Source: Cardiobacteriaceae bacterium TAE3-ERU3 (GTDB lineage Bacteria > Pseudomonadota > Gammaproteobacteria > Cardiobacteriales > Cardiobacteriaceae). From it: a DNA stretch of 64,000 nucleotides. Shown piece by piece: positions 44,869-55,900 of the stretch. Each line of letters starts with the position of its first letter. Positions within the stretch are counted from its first letter, which is position 1. The DNA lies in assembly GCA_019218315.1 (NCBI GenBank), contig JAHUUI010000001.1, positions 479,722 through 543,721 on the forward strand, written 5' to 3'. The position numbers and the translations under genes were made by a program. Under the pieces are notes generated by a model. The model was not told the DNA's origin. It did not search any database and saw only the letters and a list, made by a program, of their open reading frames with translations.

Positions 44869-46278
44869 TTATTTCTCATACAAGGCGAGATATTGCTGTG
44901 CTGCTTTGTGCCAGCCAAAATCCTCACCCATTGCACGGCGCTGCATCGTCTGCCATTTACGCGGCTGCAGCCAAATATCCACTGCACGCTGATAAGCGTC
45001 CACTAAATCGCTCGAAGTTGCTTGATCAAAAACAAACCCTGTACGACCATCAAGCACACTGTCACCCAACCCACCAATACGACGTACTAACGGCAATGTG
45101 CCATAAGCCATTCCGTAAAGCTGGGTCAATCCACATGGTTCAAAACGACTCGGGACAGCAATCAAATCACCACCAGCCATCATGCGGTGAGACAGTGCTT
45201 CGTCATATCCAATATACACACCAATACGACCCGGATGAGCCGCTGCCGCGCCTTCAAATGCTTCACTCAATGCAGGCTCGCCGCTGCCGAGTATGGCAAA
45301 CTGGGTATTGCCCATATCCAGCATCGTCGGCAAAGCCGCCAATAGCAAATCAATACCTTTTTGCTCGGTTAAACGTGAAACAAGGATCATAAGCAGTGCA
45401 TTTTTATCTTCTTCAAGACCAAAAAAGCGCTGCAACTCCAGTTTATTCGCACGTTTATTGGCAACGAGCTGGCGAGCATTGTAGTGATGGGTTATGGCAG
45501 GATCATGCTCAGGAGACCATATGCCCGGATCAATACCATTTAAAATGCCGTGCAAGCGGTGCTGTCCGGCACGCTCAGCAAGTAGGCCATGCAAGCCACA
45601 ACCGCCTTCAATATGGGTAATTTCCTGCGCATAAGAAGGGCTGACTGTAGTGATCTCATCAGCGTAGTAGAGCCCTGCTTTGAGCATCGATAGCTGACCA
45701 TTAAATTCCAGCCCGTGAACATCAAACATTCGCCATGGCAGGGCAAGCTCTGGAACATGTGCGGCATCGAAAAGCCCCTGATAAGCCAAGTTGTGAATCG
45801 TAAAGATCCGCTTGACCGGGCTTTGCCAATGCGCGAGATAGGCGCAGGCAAGCCCGGCTTGCCAATCATGCGCATGCAGAACGTCCGCACAGCCCCACCA
45901 TTCATCCATACCCGCTGCGAGTGCTGCGCCAAACCAGCCTAACAGGGCAAAGCGATACACATTATCTGCATAATCATGATAGTTCGCATCGTGATAAGGG
46001 TTACCTTTACGCGCAAAAAGGTGGTGGGCATCAATCAAATATAATCTCACGCCATGATAGTCCACACTGCGCAGTGCAACGCCGCCTGCAAAAGTAGACA
46101 GCTCACGGATAATCGGCGCATCGGGAAGTTGTTCGGCTACACTTGGATAGTACGGCAAAACCAGGCGTACATCATGGCCGGCTTGAGCCTGAGCCCAAGG
46201 CAAAGCACCGACCACATCAGCTAAACCACCAGTCTTAATCAGCGGATAACATTCCGATGCAACATGCAAAATATTCAT
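44869..46278 (-). CDS. glgA: Glycogen synthase
   Basis: A 469-residue GT5 glycosyltransferase that extends alpha-1,4-glucan from ADP-glucose. KTGGLADVVGALP (~15-27) is the ADP-glucose-binding loop; the C-lobe shows SRLTEQKGIDLLL and the ExxE-like RFEPCGLTQLYGMAYG. Its ATG overlaps the glgC stop (ATGA), so translation is coupled. Length is within the normal range (~477). A 280-bp gap without visible gene separates it from nhaC. Confidence 0.95.
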   Translation of the reverse strand: MNILHVASECYPLIKTGGLADVVGALPWAQAQAGHDVRLVLPYYPSVAEQLPDAPIIRELSTFAGGVALRSVDYHGVRLYLIDAHHLFARKGNPYHDANYHDYADNVYRFALLGWFGAALAAGMDEWWGCADVLHAHDWQAGLACAYLAHWQSPVKRIFTIHNLAYQGLFDAAHVPELALPWRMFDVHGLEFNGQLSMLKAGLYYADEITTVSPSYAQEITHIEGGCGLHGLLAERAGQHRLHGILNGIDPGIWSPEHDPAITHHYNARQLVANKRANKLELQRFFGLEEDKNALLMILVSRLTEQKGIDLLLAALPTMLDMGNTQFAILGSGEPALSEAFEGAAAAHPGRIGVYIGYDEALSHRMMAGGDLIAVPSRFEPCGLTQLYGMAYGTLPLVRRIGGLGDSVLDGRTGFVFDQATSSDLVDAYQRAVDIWLQPRKWQTMQRRAMGEDFGWHKAAQQYLALYEK

Positions 46279-47540
46279 GATTGAGATAATGCCTCCAGCA
46301 TTGATGTCGTTACCAATGTAACGCCGCCCTCACTAACGCGGAAGCGCTGGCGGTCGAGCCGATGATCAACGCCAATTTCCATGCCATCTGGAATGACGCA
46401 CTCATGATCAATAATGCAGCGCTTGAGTGTGCAGCCTTTACCAATTTTGACCTGTGGCAAAATAATACTTTCTTCAATACGACAACCATCTGCCACTTCA
46501 ATACCATTAAACAGAATTGAGCTGCGAATATCACTATTATGTACGATATTCCCACCAGGAATCAGCGCATTAGTGATAGAAGCCTGACTGTTTTTATTGA
46601 AAAAATAGCGTGTTGGCGTATTTTGAGGGAATGTCGCACGGATTGGCCATTTACTGTCAAACAAATCCAGTGGCGATTCCTCACTGATCAGGTCCATATT
46701 CGCTTGCCAATAGCTATCAATAGTACCAACATCACGCCAATAAACTGGTTCATTATCACCATGCACGCAAGAACGCTCAAAAGGATGGGCGTACAGGCCA
46801 CCATCTGCCAATGCATGTGGAATAATATTTTTACCGAAGTCGTGCTGGCTCTTATCGTCCTTCACATTCTCAATCAGCAACTGATAGAGATAATCTTCAT
46901 CGAAGACGTAAATACCCATAGAGGCTAAAGATTGCTGGTCATTGCCCGGAATCGTTGGTGGGTTATCCGGCTTTTCCATGAAGTCGGTCACCTTGTAGTC
47001 TTCATCAATAGCCATAACGCCGAACTGATGCGCTTCATGCCGCGGCACTTCAATGCAGCCTACCGTACATTTCGCACCTGTATCGATATGATCAAGCAGC
47101 ATACTCATGTAGTTCATCTTATAGATGTGATCGCCAGCGAGAATAACCACATATTTAGGCTGGTAATGTGAGCGCATTACTTTGGCATTCTGATAGACCG
47201 CATCTGCAGTACCACGATACCAAGTATGATCATCAAGCTGCTGGCGGGCGGGAAGCATGTCGATAAATTGGCCGCGCTCATGTGGCAAAAAGGACCACCC
47301 ACGCTGAAGATGACGCAGCAGTGAGTGCGCAGCGTACTGCGTAATTACGCCAATTTTCAATAAGTTGGAGTTTAGGCAATTGGATAATGGAAAATCGATA
47401 ATGCGCCAGCTGCCGCCAAAATAAACAGCGGGCTTAGCGCGCTTATCGGTAAACTCATGCAAGCGCGAACCGCGTCCGCCCGCCAAAATCAAAACCAGTG
47501 TGTCATCAGCAATCTGTTGGATTTCTCGGGCGCTACGCAT
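46275..47540 (-). CDS. glgC: Glucose-1-phosphate adenylyltransferase
   Basis: A 421-residue enzyme making ADP-glucose from ATP and glucose 1-phosphate, the committed step of bacterial glycogen synthesis. The nucleotidyltransferase core has LILAGGRGSRLHEFTDKRAKPAV and FGGSWRIIDFPLSNCLNS; GTADAVYQN and DHIYKMNY are also present. The C-terminal left-handed beta-helix follows from ~300. GAGGATATAACT precedes the ATG. A 101-bp gap separates it from glgX and it overlaps glgA. Confidence 0.95.
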   Translation of the reverse strand: MRSAREIQQIADDTLVLILAGGRGSRLHEFTDKRAKPAVYFGGSWRIIDFPLSNCLNSNLLKIGVITQYAAHSLLRHLQRGWSFLPHERGQFIDMLPARQQLDDHTWYRGTADAVYQNAKVMRSHYQPKYVVILAGDHIYKMNYMSMLLDHIDTGAKCTVGCIEVPRHEAHQFGVMAIDEDYKVTDFMEKPDNPPTIPGNDQQSLASMGIYVFDEDYLYQLLIENVKDDKSQHDFGKNIIPHALADGGLYAHPFERSCVHGDNEPVYWRDVGTIDSYWQANMDLISEESPLDLFDSKWPIRATFPQNTPTRYFFNKNSQASITNALIPGGNIVHNSDIRSSILFNGIEVADGCRIEESIILPQVKIGKGCTLKRCIIDHECVIPDGMEIGVDHRLDRQRFRVSEGGVTLVTTSMLEALSQS

Positions 47541-47641
47541 AGTTATATCCTCATGTACTTATTGACTATATATATTATACCATTTTAGGCATTTCATATT
47601 TAAAAACAGTCCTTAATAATATTAATACATTGTTTAAAATA

Positions 47642-49639
47642 TTATTTTTTTAGTACTGTTATGCCAATCCCATCAGTGCTGTAGGTAGAGTCGTTGTAAA
47701 CGGCACAACCGTATTCAAGTTTTGGCTGCCAATTACCTTCGGGTAACTGGAATGTTTGGGGCGCTTTTTTGCCATTAATCAGTAGCAGCCACTGCTGATC
47801 CAGTAACAATTGCAATGCTTTAGTATCAGCGCTTTGCCAATCTTCATCTTTCATCGCCTCACCGTTGCAATTCAGCCACTCGGCATTCTCCGCATGCCAC
47901 CAATCATCATGACCACTAAATGCAGCAATTTCACGGCGCACGGCCAATAGTTCGCGTACGTACTGGCTACGCTCAAGATTGGCTTCATTCCAGTTCAGCC
48001 ACGTCAGCTCGCTGTCCTGACAATAAGTATTATTGTTGCCTTGCTGGGTATGCCCGATTTCATCACCGGCCAGCAACATCGGCGTGCCATTACTCAAGCA
48101 CAGTGCCGCAAGTAACGCCCGTGCACTGGCTTCTCGGGCATCATTAATAGCCGGATCATCGCTAAAACCTTCCACACCATGGTTAAAGCTGATGTTCTCA
48201 TTATGGCCGTCGCGGTTGTCTTCGCCATTGGCTTCATTGTGTTTTTCGTTATAACTGACGAGATCTTGCAGGCAAAAGCCATCGTGTGCGGTAATGAAGT
48301 TGATGCTGGCATGTGCTGGGCGGTCATTGTGGTTAAAGATATCTGATGAACCGGCAATGCGCGTCGATAGGGCGCCAAGGTTGCCACTTTCATGCAGCCA
48401 GAACTGGCGCATATCATTGCGATAGCGGTCATTCCACTCACCAAAGCGGCCGGGAAATGCGCCAAGCTGATAACCACCTAGGCCAATATCCCACGGTTCG
48501 GCAATCATTTTGCATTCGCTTAAGATCGGATCTTGATAAATCGCTTGGAAAAATGCCGCTTCTTGGCTGAATGCAGGTGTACGACCAAGCACACTGCCAA
48601 GATCGAAGCGGAAGCCATCCACATGGCACTCTTCAGCCCAATAGCGCAGGCTGTCAGTAATCCAGCGCGTGGTGTGCACTTTGGCGGCATTGACGGTATT
48701 ACCGCAGCCAGACCAATTCTCGTAATAACCTTCCGGTGTCAGCCAGTAATAATTGGCGTTGTCGATGCCTTTTTGGCAGAACATCGGGTCATCAATACCT
48801 TGCTCGGCGGTGTGGTTATAAACCACGTCCATAATCACTTCGATACCGGCGGCGTGTAGCGCTTTAACCGCTGCTTTGAATTCATTGATTGCCGTAACAC
48901 TGTTGCCATCAGTAGCGTAGCGTGGGTCGGTCGCAAAATGCCCGAGTACGTTATAGCCCCAATAGTTCGTCAGGCCATGGGCTTGTAAATGCGCTTCATC
49001 GAGGTGGTGGGTAACGGGCAACAACTCAACCGCAGTAATGCCCAAATCTTTCAGGTATGCAATCACACTTGGGTGCGCAAGCCCGGCAAAGGTGCCGCGC
49101 TCATGCTCCGGCACGTCCGGATGGCGTGCGGTCATGCCCTTGACGCTCATCTCGTAGATAACCGTCTTGGGCCAAGGTGTACGCAAGCGCTGATCGCCTT
49201 CCCAATCAAAATCATCATTAGCGACGACGATGGATTTAACCGCTTTATCAGCGTTGTCGCGAGGATCTGCGTGGTGATACCACAGGCGCTCTTCATCGCT
49301 GCCGTAGCTTGGATGACCCACCAGCGCTTTAGCATAAGGATCACACAGCAGCTTTTGCGGATTAAAATAATGACCCTGTTCAGGATTGGTCTCACCGTGA
49401 ACACGGAAGCCATAAAGCTGACCAGCTTGAACATTGGGCACGAAGCCACGCCAGATATGGTTGGCGCGCTCGGTGATTGGCAACCGGGTTTCGTTGCCAT
49501 CGGCATCGAACAGGCATAGCTCAACGCCGCTGGCGTGTTCGCTGTACAGTGCGACGTTGATGCCGTCCTGCCCGTGCTGATGATCAAGGGTTACGCCAAG
49601 CGGTGCGGATAGGCCGCTGAGTACGGTGTATTCGGTCAT
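47642..49639 (-). CDS. glgX: Glycogen debranching enzyme
   Basis: A 665-residue GH13 isoamylase-type enzyme that removes alpha-1,6 branches from phosphorylase-limited glycogen. An N-terminal CBM48 domain (~10-110) precedes the barrel, with DVVYNHTAEQG, the nucleophile Asp in HVDGFRFDLGSVLGR, the acid Glu in MIAEPWDIG and the third Asp in INFITAHDGFCLQD. Length is near E. coli GlgX (657). It starts 4 bp after the lipoprotein gene. Confidence 0.95.
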   Translation of the reverse strand: MTEYTVLSGLSAPLGVTLDHQHGQDGINVALYSEHASGVELCLFDADGNETRLPITERANHIWRGFVPNVQAGQLYGFRVHGETNPEQGHYFNPQKLLCDPYAKALVGHPSYGSDEERLWYHHADPRDNADKAVKSIVVANDDFDWEGDQRLRTPWPKTVIYEMSVKGMTARHPDVPEHERGTFAGLAHPSVIAYLKDLGITAVELLPVTHHLDEAHLQAHGLTNYWGYNVLGHFATDPRYATDGNSVTAINEFKAAVKALHAAGIEVIMDVVYNHTAEQGIDDPMFCQKGIDNANYYWLTPEGYYENWSGCGNTVNAAKVHTTRWITDSLRYWAEECHVDGFRFDLGSVLGRTPAFSQEAAFFQAIYQDPILSECKMIAEPWDIGLGGYQLGAFPGRFGEWNDRYRNDMRQFWLHESGNLGALSTRIAGSSDIFNHNDRPAHASINFITAHDGFCLQDLVSYNEKHNEANGEDNRDGHNENISFNHGVEGFSDDPAINDAREASARALLAALCLSNGTPMLLAGDEIGHTQQGNNNTYCQDSELTWLNWNEANLERSQYVRELLAVRREIAAFSGHDDWWHAENAEWLNCNGEAMKDEDWQSADTKALQLLLDQQWLLLINGKKAPQTFQLPEGNWQPKLEYGCAVYNDSTYSTDGIGITVLKK

Positions 49640-49643
49640 TTAT

Positions 49644-50381
49644 TTACCTTGAAGAAGGGTTAAATTTAGGATGGTGCTGAATGCCGCAAATTTCGCCGGC
49701 AAGAATGCGTACTTGCTTGGCAACATCCTGCTGATTGGTCTTGCTCACGTCTTGGTTATTAATGTCTGCGTCGTAATTGTGGCGCAGGATATCTTGCTTG
49801 GTGATGCGGTAGTCGTTGCGGTCAATCTTGCTTTCGATCACCGTCGCAAGTAATGCTTTGTCGCTCTCGTAGTAATTAGTGACGCTTCTCACAGAAATCA
49901 CATCACCTTGCTCAAAAGCAGTGCAGATAGGAGTTTGAGATTGATAACGGATGGTTTCAAGAATGCCCTCACCCTGAGTATAGACGGTGATATTGTGCGC
50001 CTGCCTTAGCTGAGCCATGGCCGCGTCATCTTCGTACATGCTAACCGGCTGCTGCGTATCGCCATTAAGCATAATGGTACTGATGACGACATCATTGGGC
50101 TTAATACCTGAAGCATAGACAGGCCCGATAAGCTCTTGTGTATATAAATCCCCCTCTAAGGGCACTTTACGCCGTGCTTCACCGATATGCTGACCACGCC
50201 TGACCGCTGCTTGAGCAGATTGACCGGGCTGAACAATTTCAACATAGCTAATTTCCTGCAAGCTGCCGTCATTCTCAAAATACGGGCGCCAAAAGATACC
50301 GGCTTCATCAAGGCGATGATCAGATACGGCGCAGCCAGCCAAAATGAGCAGAGACAAGAGTGTGTAACTTTGTTTTTTCAT
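49644..50381 (-). CDS. Lipoprotein of unknown function inside the glycogen operon
   Basis: A 245-residue protein with a lipoprotein signal (MKKQSYTLLSLLILAGCAVSDHR; lipobox LAGC). The mature part is rich in short strands (EISYVEIVQPGQSAQAAVRR, GIKPNDVVISTIML), with a Lys/Asp/Asn-rich C-terminus and three other cysteines. I do not recognise a family. It begins 3 bp after the malQ-glgB stop and ends 4 bp before glgX, so it is firmly in the operon, yet it should reside in the envelope while all the other products but NhaC are cytoplasmic. Confidence 0.7.
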   Translation of the reverse strand: MKKQSYTLLSLLILAGCAVSDHRLDEAGIFWRPYFENDGSLQEISYVEIVQPGQSAQAAVRRGQHIGEARRKVPLEGDLYTQELIGPVYASGIKPNDVVISTIMLNGDTQQPVSMYEDDAAMAQLRQAHNITVYTQGEGILETIRYQSQTPICTAFEQGDVISVRSVTNYYESDKALLATVIESKIDRNDYRITKQDILRHNYDADINNQDVSKTNQQDVAKQVRILAGEICGIQHHPKFNPSSR

Positions 50382-50384
50382 AAC

Positions 50385-53300
50385 TTATACGGACTCGTGT
50401 AAGAAATACAATGCGCCAAGTGCGGGAATATTGAGCTCAAGTGATTGTCCTGCATGGTGTGCTGGTACTGCGTCAGTATGGACGATACCACCATTACCGA
50501 CTTGCCCACTGCCAGCATAAATATCGGCATCTGAATTGAGAATTTCGCGGTAAGCACCCGCTGCGCCAACGCCAATGCGGTAGCCATTGCGTACCACCGG
50601 CGTCATGTTCACCACGATCAATAGGCGTTGGTTACCGTGGATGCGCTCAAATGCGAACACTGATTGCGCATTGTCATCAACTACGCGCCACTGGAAGCCA
50701 CTTGGGTCATCATCACCGGCAAATAACGCACTATGGTTTTGATACACAGCATTGAGATCAGCCACCCAACGCTGCATACCGCGATGCCACGGGCCATGCT
50801 CTTCGCTGAGCAAGAACCAATCAAGGCTGTCGTCTTCATTCCACTCACGGCCTTGGGCAAATTCATCACCCATAAACAGCAGCTTTTTACCCGGGTGCCC
50901 CCACATGAAGCCGTAATACGCACGTAGATTGGCAAATTGCTGCCAGCAGTCGCCGGGCATACGCCCAATCAGCGAGCGCTTACCGTGCACGACTTCATCA
51001 TGCGACAGCGGCAAAACAAACGATTCGCTGTATTGATAGGCCATGGCAAAGGTCATCAAATGGTGCTCATGCTGGCGATAAATCGGGTCGAGCTGCATGT
51101 AGCGCAAGCTATCGTTCATCCAGCCCATGTTCCATTTAAAAGTAAAGCCGAGGCCGCCATCCTGGCTCGAATGGGTCACGCCGGGAAATGACGTCGATTC
51201 TTCAGCGATGACCATGGCCTGTGGGCATTGCTCATGCAAGACGGCATTGGTGCGGCGCAGGAAGTCAATCGCTTCAAGGTTCTCGCGCCCGCCGTATTGA
51301 TTAGGTATCCACTCACCATCTTTGCGGCTGTAGTCACGATAGATCATCGAAGCTACAGCATCGACGCGCAGGCCGTCGAAGCCAAAGCGCTCAATCCAAT
51401 ACAGCGCACTACCGACAAGGAAATTGCGCACTTCATTGCGCCCAAAGTTGTAAATCAGCGTATTCCAATCCTGATGATAGCCTTCGCGCGGGTCAGCATG
51501 TTCATAGAGGTGTGTGCCGTCAAACAAGGCAAGGCCGTAGTCATCAGTCGGGAAGTGCCCGACGACCCAATCGAGTAACACGCCAATACCGGCATCGTGC
51601 GCGCGTGCGATCAGGCGGCGTAATCCTTCGGGGTCGCCAAACCGTGCCGTTGGTGCATAAAGCCCGGTTGCCTGATAGCCCCACGAGCCATCAAACGGAA
51701 ACTCACTGATCGGCAGCAGCTCGATGTGGGTAAAGCCCATTTCCTGCACGTATGGAATCAGTTCATCGGCAATTTGGTCGTAATTGAGCCAGTAATGATT
51801 TTCGGTATTGCGTCGCCACGAGCCTAGATGCACTTCATAAGTGCTCATTGCCGCGTCGCGCTGGTTGGCGTGCTCACGCTCCGCACGCACTTCAACTTTC
51901 GGCGGCAAGCCGCGGACAATCGAGGCGGTATCAGGGCGCAATTCGGCGGCAAATGCGTACGGATCAGCCTTGAGGCGGATCGCACCATTGGCGTCCAGTA
52001 GCTCAAATTTATATTTCGCACCAAGCTCAACGTCGGGAATAAAAATATCCCACACACCACTGCCGCTGTGCTTACGCATGCTGTGAATGCGACCGTCCCA
52101 GCCGTTGAAATCACCGACAACCGAAATGCGTTGCGCATTTGGCGCCCAGACGGCAAAGCGCACGCCTGCGGTTTCTTGGTGCGCCATCGGGTGCGCGCCA
52201 AGCTGCTCATAAGGGCGCAAATGCTGGCCTTCACCAAGCAACCACAAATCGTATTCACTCAAAGCACTGGTGAAACGGTAGGGATCATCAACGCTGATGC
52301 TTTCGCCATTGCGCGTAATGTGCAAGCGGTAGGTATTCGTCCAATGTGGCAAGCAGCCAATAAAGAAACCGCGATCATCAACTTGCTTTAACGCATAGGC
52401 ATGATCATCTGTCAGTATGTGCACCCGTTCAGCGCCGGGGGCAAGAATGCGTGCGATCGCACCATCATTACTATGGTGAACGCCGAGCCATGAAAAAGGA
52501 TCTTGCAAGCGCGCGAAGAACGCATTGTCAATCTGATGACGGTCGTAGTCTGATATTGCATGAGCCATCGTTACCTCCTCGGCAGTGCGGCGGGCAGCGC
52601 TGATAGTGTGCCACAAATTGCCGTCTTGCAGGGAAGAGACCGCCGCCGGCATTTTTAATCGCCAGTTACGGTAGCCCTCGACGACGCCTGGAATATTGCT
52701 TGAGGCACTGATGCCAAACAAGTTCTCCAGCTGCACGCTGACCAGCTGTGCACCACCAATTGCCAACGCCTGCATCAGGCGGATATGTAGCCCCTGATTA
52801 TCTTCCTCATCGCTACTTTCAGCGATACGCAGCAAGTGCTGTAGCTCTTGCTTACGTGCAGTGGTCAGTTCACGGTAGCCTTCATCATCAATCATCATCA
52901 GTTGATGTAATACATCGAGATCGGTGTGGCGCAGATAACCGGCAAGCGGCGGCAAATCGTGCGTCCCAAGGGTCGCGAGTGAGCGCGATGGATACTCATC
53001 CGGCATGCTGTCCTGCTCAAAATAGGCCACTTTATAGGTATAGACGCCGTATTCATCGAGCAGGGTACGTACTTCCGGCGGCACAATACCCAAGTCTTCG
53101 CCAATCACCACGCACTTCGCGCGCTGGCTTTCCAAAGCGAGAATCGCCATCATCTGCTCAATCGGATAATGCACATACGCACCGTGCGCAGCGCTCTCAC
53201 CAAACGCAACCCACCACAGCCGATACAGTGCCATGACGTGATCAATACGCAGCACCCCATAATGGCGCATATTTTCGTGCAGCAAGCGCTGCCAGGCAGC

Positions 53301-54533
53301 GCAGCCATCTTCGAGCATGATGCGCGGGTTGAGCGGTGGCAATTGCCAGTTTTGCCCCAGCGGAGTGAATGCATCGGGCGGTGCACCAATTGAGGCGTCC
53401 AATGCGTATTGCTCACGCCCGAACCACACATCCGCACTGCCGCGTGCCGCACCAACGGCGACGTCCCCGTAAAGGCCAAGGCTCATGCCTTGCTTTAATG
53501 CCGTGCGCTGAATGGTGCCGAGGCGCTGATGCAGTAGCCATTGCAGCCAGCAGCGGTAATCAATCGCGTCCTGATGTTCCTTAATAAAAGCAGCAACCGC
53601 ATCGCTATTCACATCACGATATTCCTCCGGCCAGCCAAGCCAGCCACTGGTCGATGCAAAATGGTTATCGAGTGCTTGGAACAGCGCAAAATGCTGTAGT
53701 GAGCGACCATGTGCGGTACAAAAAGCAGCGAATGTGTCCCGCTCATCATTAAAGCGATCATCACTGCAAAACGTTTCCCACGCCAACGATAGCGCCTCAT
53801 TTTTCAGCGTCCAAACGGCAGTGTAATCCACCCAGTCGCCATCACGCGCCTGCTTGAGTAAGCGCTGCGTCTCTGTGCCTTGCCACCATTTTTGCGCCAC
53901 TTCACTGGCGCGAAAAGCCGCGACGTTATCTACATCGAGATAAACCGGATTGAGCCAATAACGCGACGCAGGGCTGTATGGGCTAGCACCTTCAGGATCG
54001 GCACCAAACAAAGCGTGCAGTGGATTAATGCCGATAAAATCAACGCCTTTGGCGGCAAAATTCTCTACCACCTCATCCAAATCTGCAAAATCACCAATTC
54101 CCCAGTTACGCTCACTGCGTAAGCTATAAAGCTGTAGCGTCACGCCGCTGAGGCGCTTGCCTTCAGCCAAAACCGGATGCTCAAACGTGCGGCGTGGTGC
54201 GGCAATCAAGCATACTTGCCCAGCATCACTGCGCAGGGTGTAGTAACCCATCGCCAAAGGCGGTAACTTCCAGCAGCCATCTTCGGCTTGAGGCAGTGTA
54301 GTTAATAAATGCCCTTGCTCATCATAGACCGACACATTTTCCGAAGCAGCAAATGGAAACGTGAGATTGGCCTGAGTATTGGCCGTCACTGACAGCGTGG
54401 TCAAAAAAGCCCCGGCAGGTGGCTCGCTAAGCATCGCGCTCAATGCCGCATATACTTCCGGTTCAGTCTCCAACCAAGCGCCATCAAGGGCATGGTAGCC
54501 ATCGGCGATAAGATTCTCAGGCGTATTGGTCAT
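50385..54533 (-). CDS. malQ-glgB: 4-alpha-glucanotransferase / branching enzyme fusion (MalQ-GlgB)
   Basis: A 1382-residue single frame. Residues 1-655 are amylomaltase (GH77), which disproportionates malto-oligosaccharides; catalytic residues are visible as Asp431 ([10 protein letters not shown]), Glu479 (VIGEDLGIV) and Asp526 (GTHDLPPL). Residues 656-1382 are the branching enzyme: CBM48-type domains, then GH13 with Asp1058 (GLRVDAVAS), Glu1111 ([10 protein letters not shown]) and His1178/Asp1179 ([10 protein letters not shown]). Counted from Met656 these are 403, 456 and 524, almost E. coli GlgB numbering (405, 458, 526). A GAGGAGG lies 5 nt before that ATG, so free GlgB may also be made. 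First gene of the glycogen operon. Confidence 0.93.
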   Translation of the reverse strand: MTNTPENLIADGYHALDGAWLETEPEVYAALSAMLSEPPAGAFLTTLSVTANTQANLTFPFAASENVSVYDEQGHLLTTLPQAEDGCWKLPPLAMGYYTLRSDAGQVCLIAAPRRTFEHPVLAEGKRLSGVTLQLYSLRSERNWGIGDFADLDEVVENFAAKGVDFIGINPLHALFGADPEGASPYSPASRYWLNPVYLDVDNVAAFRASEVAQKWWQGTETQRLLKQARDGDWVDYTAVWTLKNEALSLAWETFCSDDRFNDERDTFAAFCTAHGRSLQHFALFQALDNHFASTSGWLGWPEEYRDVNSDAVAAFIKEHQDAIDYRCWLQWLLHQRLGTIQRTALKQGMSLGLYGDVAVGAARGSADVWFGREQYALDASIGAPPDAFTPLGQNWQLPPLNPRIMLEDGCAAWQRLLHENMRHYGVLRIDHVMALYRLWWVAFGESAAHGAYVHYPIEQMMAILALESQRAKCVVIGEDLGIVPPEVRTLLDEYGVYTYKVAYFEQDSMPDEYPSRSLATLGTHDLPPLAGYLRHTDLDVLHQLMMIDDEGYRELTTARKQELQHLLRIAESSDEEDNQGLHIRLMQALAIGGAQLVSVQLENLFGISASSNIPGVVEGYRNWRLKMPAAVSSLQDGNLWHTISAARRTAEEVTMAHAISDYDRHQIDNAFFARLQDPFSWLGVHHSNDGAIARILAPGAERVHILTDDHAYALKQVDDRGFFIGCLPHWTNTYRLHITRNGESISVDDPYRFTSALSEYDLWLLGEGQHLRPYEQLGAHPMAHQETAGVRFAVWAPNAQRISVVGDFNGWDGRIHSMRKHSGSGVWDIFIPDVELGAKYKFELLDANGAIRLKADPYAFAAELRPDTASIVRGLPPKVEVRAEREHANQRDAAMSTYEVHLGSWRRNTENHYWLNYDQIADELIPYVQEMGFTHIELLPISEFPFDGSWGYQATGLYAPTARFGDPEGLRRLIARAHDAGIGVLLDWVVGHFPTDDYGLALFDGTHLYEHADPREGYHQDWNTLIYNFGRNEVRNFLVGSALYWIERFGFDGLRVDAVASMIYRDYSRKDGEWIPNQYGGRENLEAIDFLRRTNAVLHEQCPQAMVIAEESTSFPGVTHSSQDGGLGFTFKWNMGWMNDSLRYMQLDPIYRQHEHHLMTFAMAYQYSESFVLPLSHDEVVHGKRSLIGRMPGDCWQQFANLRAYYGFMWGHPGKKLLFMGDEFAQGREWNEDDSLDWFLLSEEHGPWHRGMQRWVADLNAVYQNHSALFAGDDDPSGFQWRVVDDNAQSVFAFERIHGNQRLLIVVNMTPVVRNGYRIGVGAAGAYREILNSDADIYAGSGQVGNGGIVHTDAVPAHHAGQSLELNIPALGALYFLHESV
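52566..52580 (-). promoter_or_regulatory. Internal ribosome-binding site and start for stand-alone GlgB
   Basis: On the minus strand GAGGAGGTAACGATG: a near-perfect Shine-Dalgarno 5 nt before an in-frame ATG at 52568. It would start a 727-residue GlgB, the normal length of that enzyme. Confidence 0.75.
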
Positions 54534-54599
54534 ATTGTATTCTCGTTAGATGGGTACTGGCAGTTGCCTATCATATACGAACATATCCAAAGTGGCGCA

Positions 54600-55652
54600 C
54601 TATTGCGCTGTGGCTTGCTGCCACTCTGCGTAAGGGAAAGGCGTTCCCGTACTAATGCGCTGCCAAAGCTGCTCAAAGCGCATACCGTAATCGCCGCCGC
54701 CCATTACTTTTGGCAGCATTTCAGTCGGAATGCGTTGCCACTCGCCATCTCCGTCGCGCTCAGCAAGGGCAAAGCGGAAGTAGGACTTGCCGTTGGTATC
54801 CATGCGTTCATCCTGGACGATTAAGCGGCCATCTTCTTCGACCACATCAATCCAGTTATCGGTAAACCACTTGAGGCGCTGCACATCAGGATCGTCAGCC
54901 ATCATCGCCAGCAATTCGGGATGATGCGGCATCTTGCGATATTCAGCCGGGCGATCATCAAGCAAGCCAGTCATGACCTCATAGCGATTACCCGCGTCAT
55001 CATCGACAAGCACCTGCCACAGCACGGTATTGATCGGCATCGGCATCGATTTCATACGTGTGATGTTAATGCCTGCATGTGCCATTGCATCGCGGGCATT
55101 GCTCTCAGCGATGTTTTTTGCGACCACGCTGAACGCGAGATAGGCGCAAGAAAACGCCAATGCCGCTACCGATAACACATGCGTCCAGCGGCGATAACCA
55201 AACAACAGCCCGGCAACAGTAGCGAGCAGCATCGGCACGGTATAGACGGGGTCAACAATGAAAATGGTCGCCCAGCTTTCCGGCACCCAATCAAACGGCC
55301 AAAATAGCTGCGTCCCGTACACGGTGAAGCTGTCGAGAATCGGATGGGTAATCAGCACCAGCCACAATACGATAAACAGCCGCCTGCCAGAATAACCGCG
55401 CTCTGGCTTGGGTTTGTACTTGCAAATCAGCCACGCGAGGAGTGCTGCAAAAGCGGTGATGACAAAAACCGAATGAGAAAATCCACGGTGCGTGGTCATT
55501 GCGGTGATCGGGTTGTCGTAGCGGATGAGCACGTCCAAATCAGGCAGAGTCGCCAGCGCTGCACCATATAAATAGGCTTTTCGTCCCTGATACTTGCCCA
55601 GCCCTGCACCCTGAATCGTCGCACCAAGCACCGCTTGGGTAACTGAATCCAT
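54600..55652 (-). CDS. YdjM/DUF457-type membrane-bound hydrolase
   Basis: A 350-residue inner-membrane protein. MDSVTQAVLGATIQGAG and TLPDLDVLIRY at the start, HRGFSHSVFV and LITHPILDSFTVYGTQ are the conserved His/Asp motifs of the YdjM/YfhO-like metal-dependent hydrolase family. About five membrane segments lie in residues 1-190; the C-terminal ~150 residues form a soluble domain. The substrate is unknown; E. coli ydjM is LexA-regulated, but I see no LexA box here. It is separated from malQ by 66 bp. Confidence 0.82.
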   Translation of the reverse strand: MDSVTQAVLGATIQGAGLGKYQGRKAYLYGAALATLPDLDVLIRYDNPITAMTTHRGFSHSVFVITAFAALLAWLICKYKPKPERGYSGRRLFIVLWLVLITHPILDSFTVYGTQLFWPFDWVPESWATIFIVDPVYTVPMLLATVAGLLFGYRRWTHVLSVAALAFSCAYLAFSVVAKNIAESNARDAMAHAGINITRMKSMPMPINTVLWQVLVDDDAGNRYEVMTGLLDDRPAEYRKMPHHPELLAMMADDPDVQRLKWFTDNWIDVVEEDGRLIVQDERMDTNGKSYFRFALAERDGDGEWQRIPTEMLPKVMGGGDYGMRFEQLWQRISTGTPFPYAEWQQATAQ

Positions 55653-55802
55653 TTACTTAATCCATTGAGATATGAGCGGATATATTAATGAAAACAGTTG
55701 CCAACTTCCTGCTTGGACGCTTACCATCTCTTAGGAAACACCGATTAACTACTTGCTCACGCCACACTACCTGATGTGTTACTCGCTCAGCTGACTATAC
55801 AA

Positions 55803-55862
55803 CTGGGCAATTTTAAAATTTATAACAAGGTGTGAGAGCCTACATTGGCGCAGACGGTGCAA
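55803..55862 (+). repeat. Diverged R2-like repeat
   Basis: CAATTTTAAAATTTATAACA followed by AGGTGTGAGAGCC and GGCGCAGACGGTGCA parallels the order AAATTT..ACAAGGCG..GACAGT of R2, in the gap between the YdjM-like gene and the small orphan. Confidence 0.4.
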
Positions 55863-55900
55863 TAAGAATGATGCATGAATTTTAAAGGCGAATTAAGTTA

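Noticed and set aside
44812-45006. Plus-strand frame downstream of and overlapping glgA
   Set aside because: Antisense to the glgA 3' end, with no ribosome site or homology.
45371-45390. parS-like word (reverse TTGTTTCACGTTTAAC)
   Set aside because: Only about 13 of 16 bases match, the right arm is not palindromic, and it lies inside conserved glgA coding sequence.
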